Source: a virus
DNA: 21,790 bases
IMG/VR virus record: IMGVR_UViG_3300021185_003111
Span: 1-21,790 of that record
Strand: one strand, 5' to 3'
The number at the start of each line of letters is the position of its first letter. The first letter of the stretch is position 1. Under the pieces are notes generated by a model. The model saw only the letters and a list, made by a program, of their open reading frames with translations. It did no database searches and had not been told where the DNA came from. Below, in pieces: positions 20,925-21,790 of the stretch. Made by a program: the position numbers and the translations under genes.

Positions 20925-21790
20925 TCAACCTTGACGTGAACGAATCATTGCAAGGATATCTTGTGCTCCACCTTCAGCTGGCGCTGGTGCTGCTTCTGCT
21001 GCAACTTCTTCATTAGACTTAAACGGAATATCATCATTACGTGTGTCTACTGCTGGAGCAGGAGCTGGAGCACTTTGACTAACAGCCGTTGCTTGTGGTG
21101 ATGCTGGCTTTGACGGATCGCCTGTACGTGCTTGCATGCCTGCTGGGCGGAAATATTGACTCCAACGATCTGGATCGTAGGCTTCGCCATCTACACTTGC
21201 TTCAAACATTTCTGCAAGAACTTTAACAGCCACTTCGTCTGGCTTTTTAGGAAGGAAGTCGTTGAGATTAAACAGTCCGTGTGTATTAACTGCATTCATC
21301 TCACTGTCACTTAGTGGACGCTCTCTACGTGCCCAATTACTTGCGCCGTAATCTGCATATCCACCTTTGGAACCTTTTGCAAGACGGAAGTCTACACCAG
21401 CAGTATAATCTGTTGGTAATTCTTCCATATCTGGATCCATAAGAGCTGCCTTAATTAACTGAAAGATTTGTGGACCAATAATAAAACGTCTAACAGGATT
21501 TTCTGGTGTAGAGTCCTCTGCTAGTGGATTATCTGTAACAAATCCTTGGAAGATATATGAACGTTTCTTCCAATATTTACGACCCATATCTTCTAATGCT
21601 GGATCTTTAAACCAACCACGTACTTCCTGTAGAATGCCACAGGATTCGCCGTACATTTCCATGCATGGAACTTGTACTTGTACTGGGCGTGAACTTGTGT
21701 CGCCCTTAATACCGCTAAATGGAAGTTTAATCATCAAACGTTCTTTCCAGAAGAAAGTGTTTGAATCGTCCCCATCAGGTAAGAAGCGAA
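20925..21790 (-). CDS. 32: Single-stranded-DNA-binding protein gp32, 5' end outside the window
   Basis: The frame is open to the right edge (residues RFLPDGDDSNTFFWKERL just inside it), so the start is outside; an internal Met at 21737 is not the start. gp32 covers ssDNA in T4-like replication and interacts with UvsX. Visible features are FFWKERLMIKLPFSGIKG, MGRKYWKKRSYIFQGFV, PVRRFIIGPQIFQLI, and a long Ala/Pro-rich linker ending in GAQDILAMIRSRQ. Where T4 gp32 has CPVC of its zinc site, this reads CGIL, so at least one Cys ligand is missing. The terminal segment is far less acidic than in T4. It precedes uvsX, separated by the hairpin. Confidence 0.9.
   Translation of the reverse strand, partial: RFLPDGDDSNTFFWKERLMIKLPFSGIKGDTSSRPVQVQVPCMEMYGESCGILQEVRGWFKDPALEDMGRKYWKKRSYIFQGFVTDNPLAEDSTPENPVRRFIIGPQIFQLIKAALMDPDMEELPTDYTAGVDFRLAKGSKGGYADYGASNWARRERPLSDSEMNAVNTHGLFNLNDFLPKKPDEVAVKVLAEMFEASVDGEAYDPDRWSQYFRPAGMQARTGDPSKPASPQATAVSQSAPAPAPAVDTRNDDIPFKSNEEVAAEAAPAPAEGGAQDILAMIRSRQG

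Noticed and set aside
20925-21737. gp32 beginning at the Met at 21737
   Set aside because: The same frame continues to the window edge with gp32-like residues (FFWKERL), so 21737 is an internal Met and the gene is partial.
1-21790. tRNA genes, CRISPR arrays, insertion sequences or attachment sites
   Set aside because: Coding density leaves almost no intergenic space: the longest gap is the 33-34 bases at 75-107 and 13681-13714, apart from 53 bases at 20872-20924. I saw no repeats arrayed at regular spacing, no transposase motif and no cloverleaf.

Overview
The window looks like a segment of a marine T4-like (myovirus-type) phage genome. The evidence is a recognisable T4-style replication and recombination core: gp32 single-stranded-DNA-binding protein (truncated by the right edge), the RecA-like recombinase UvsX, the UvsW helicase, and a probable gp62 clamp-loader small subunit. 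Genes are AT-rich and tightly packed, mostly with overlapping starts and stops, and T4-type late promoter motifs (TATAAATA-like) are present. The host cannot be named. The gene style and my recall of relatives point to phages of marine bacteria such as SAR11 or picocyanobacteria. No photosynthesis, tRNA, CRISPR or mobile-element genes are visible.

Nearly everything is on the minus strand and is transcribed from high to low coordinates. In that order: gp32 (20925-21790), a hairpin terminator, uvsX (19732-20871), and two small UvsX-linked phage genes (19515-19739, 19060-19515). Next comes a first glycan block (12823-19060): two methyltransferases, a nucleotidyltransferase-cupin fusion, a glycosyltransferase fusion, two further proteins homologous to the C-terminal half of that fusion, and a single plus-strand glycosyltransferase (13715-14539). 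A second replication block follows (9669-12805): a 392-residue unknown, UvsW, and a conserved unknown. Then a second glycan block (4612-9659): cupin, glycosyltransferase, SGNH hydrolase, SDR epimerase/dehydratase, a short UDP-sugar dehydrogenase, a small unknown, KdsA and KdsB. The left end (472-4622) holds gp62, a zinc-finger protein, an APS-kinase-like P-loop kinase, a NadM-like nucleotidyltransferase, a small membrane protein, two related unknowns and a miniature DnaE-like protein. At the far left are a plus-strand conserved small gene and the first codons of another minus-strand gene.

The glycan genes form a plausible programme. KdsA and KdsB would make CMP-Kdo from arabinose-5-phosphate. 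The Ugd-like and SDR enzymes would make a uronic-acid-derived nucleotide sugar. The nucleotidyltransferase-cupin protein may activate a further sugar. Two DXD glycosyltransferases and the GT-A-type half of the fusion, plus three capsule-synthesis-like (KpsS/KpsC-type) domains, would assemble the glycan, and the SGNH and methyltransferase genes would decorate it. The product could remodel host surface glycan during infection or decorate the virion; the sequence does not decide between these.

The most unusual points are: the glycan genes are interleaved with replication genes; the 186-residue DnaE-like protein keeps all three catalytic aspartates; the GT-A/KpsS-like fusion sits with two stand-alone homologues; the nucleotidyltransferase-cupin fusion; and promoter structures at 12812-12840 and 13681-13714 that could separate early and late expression of the blocks.
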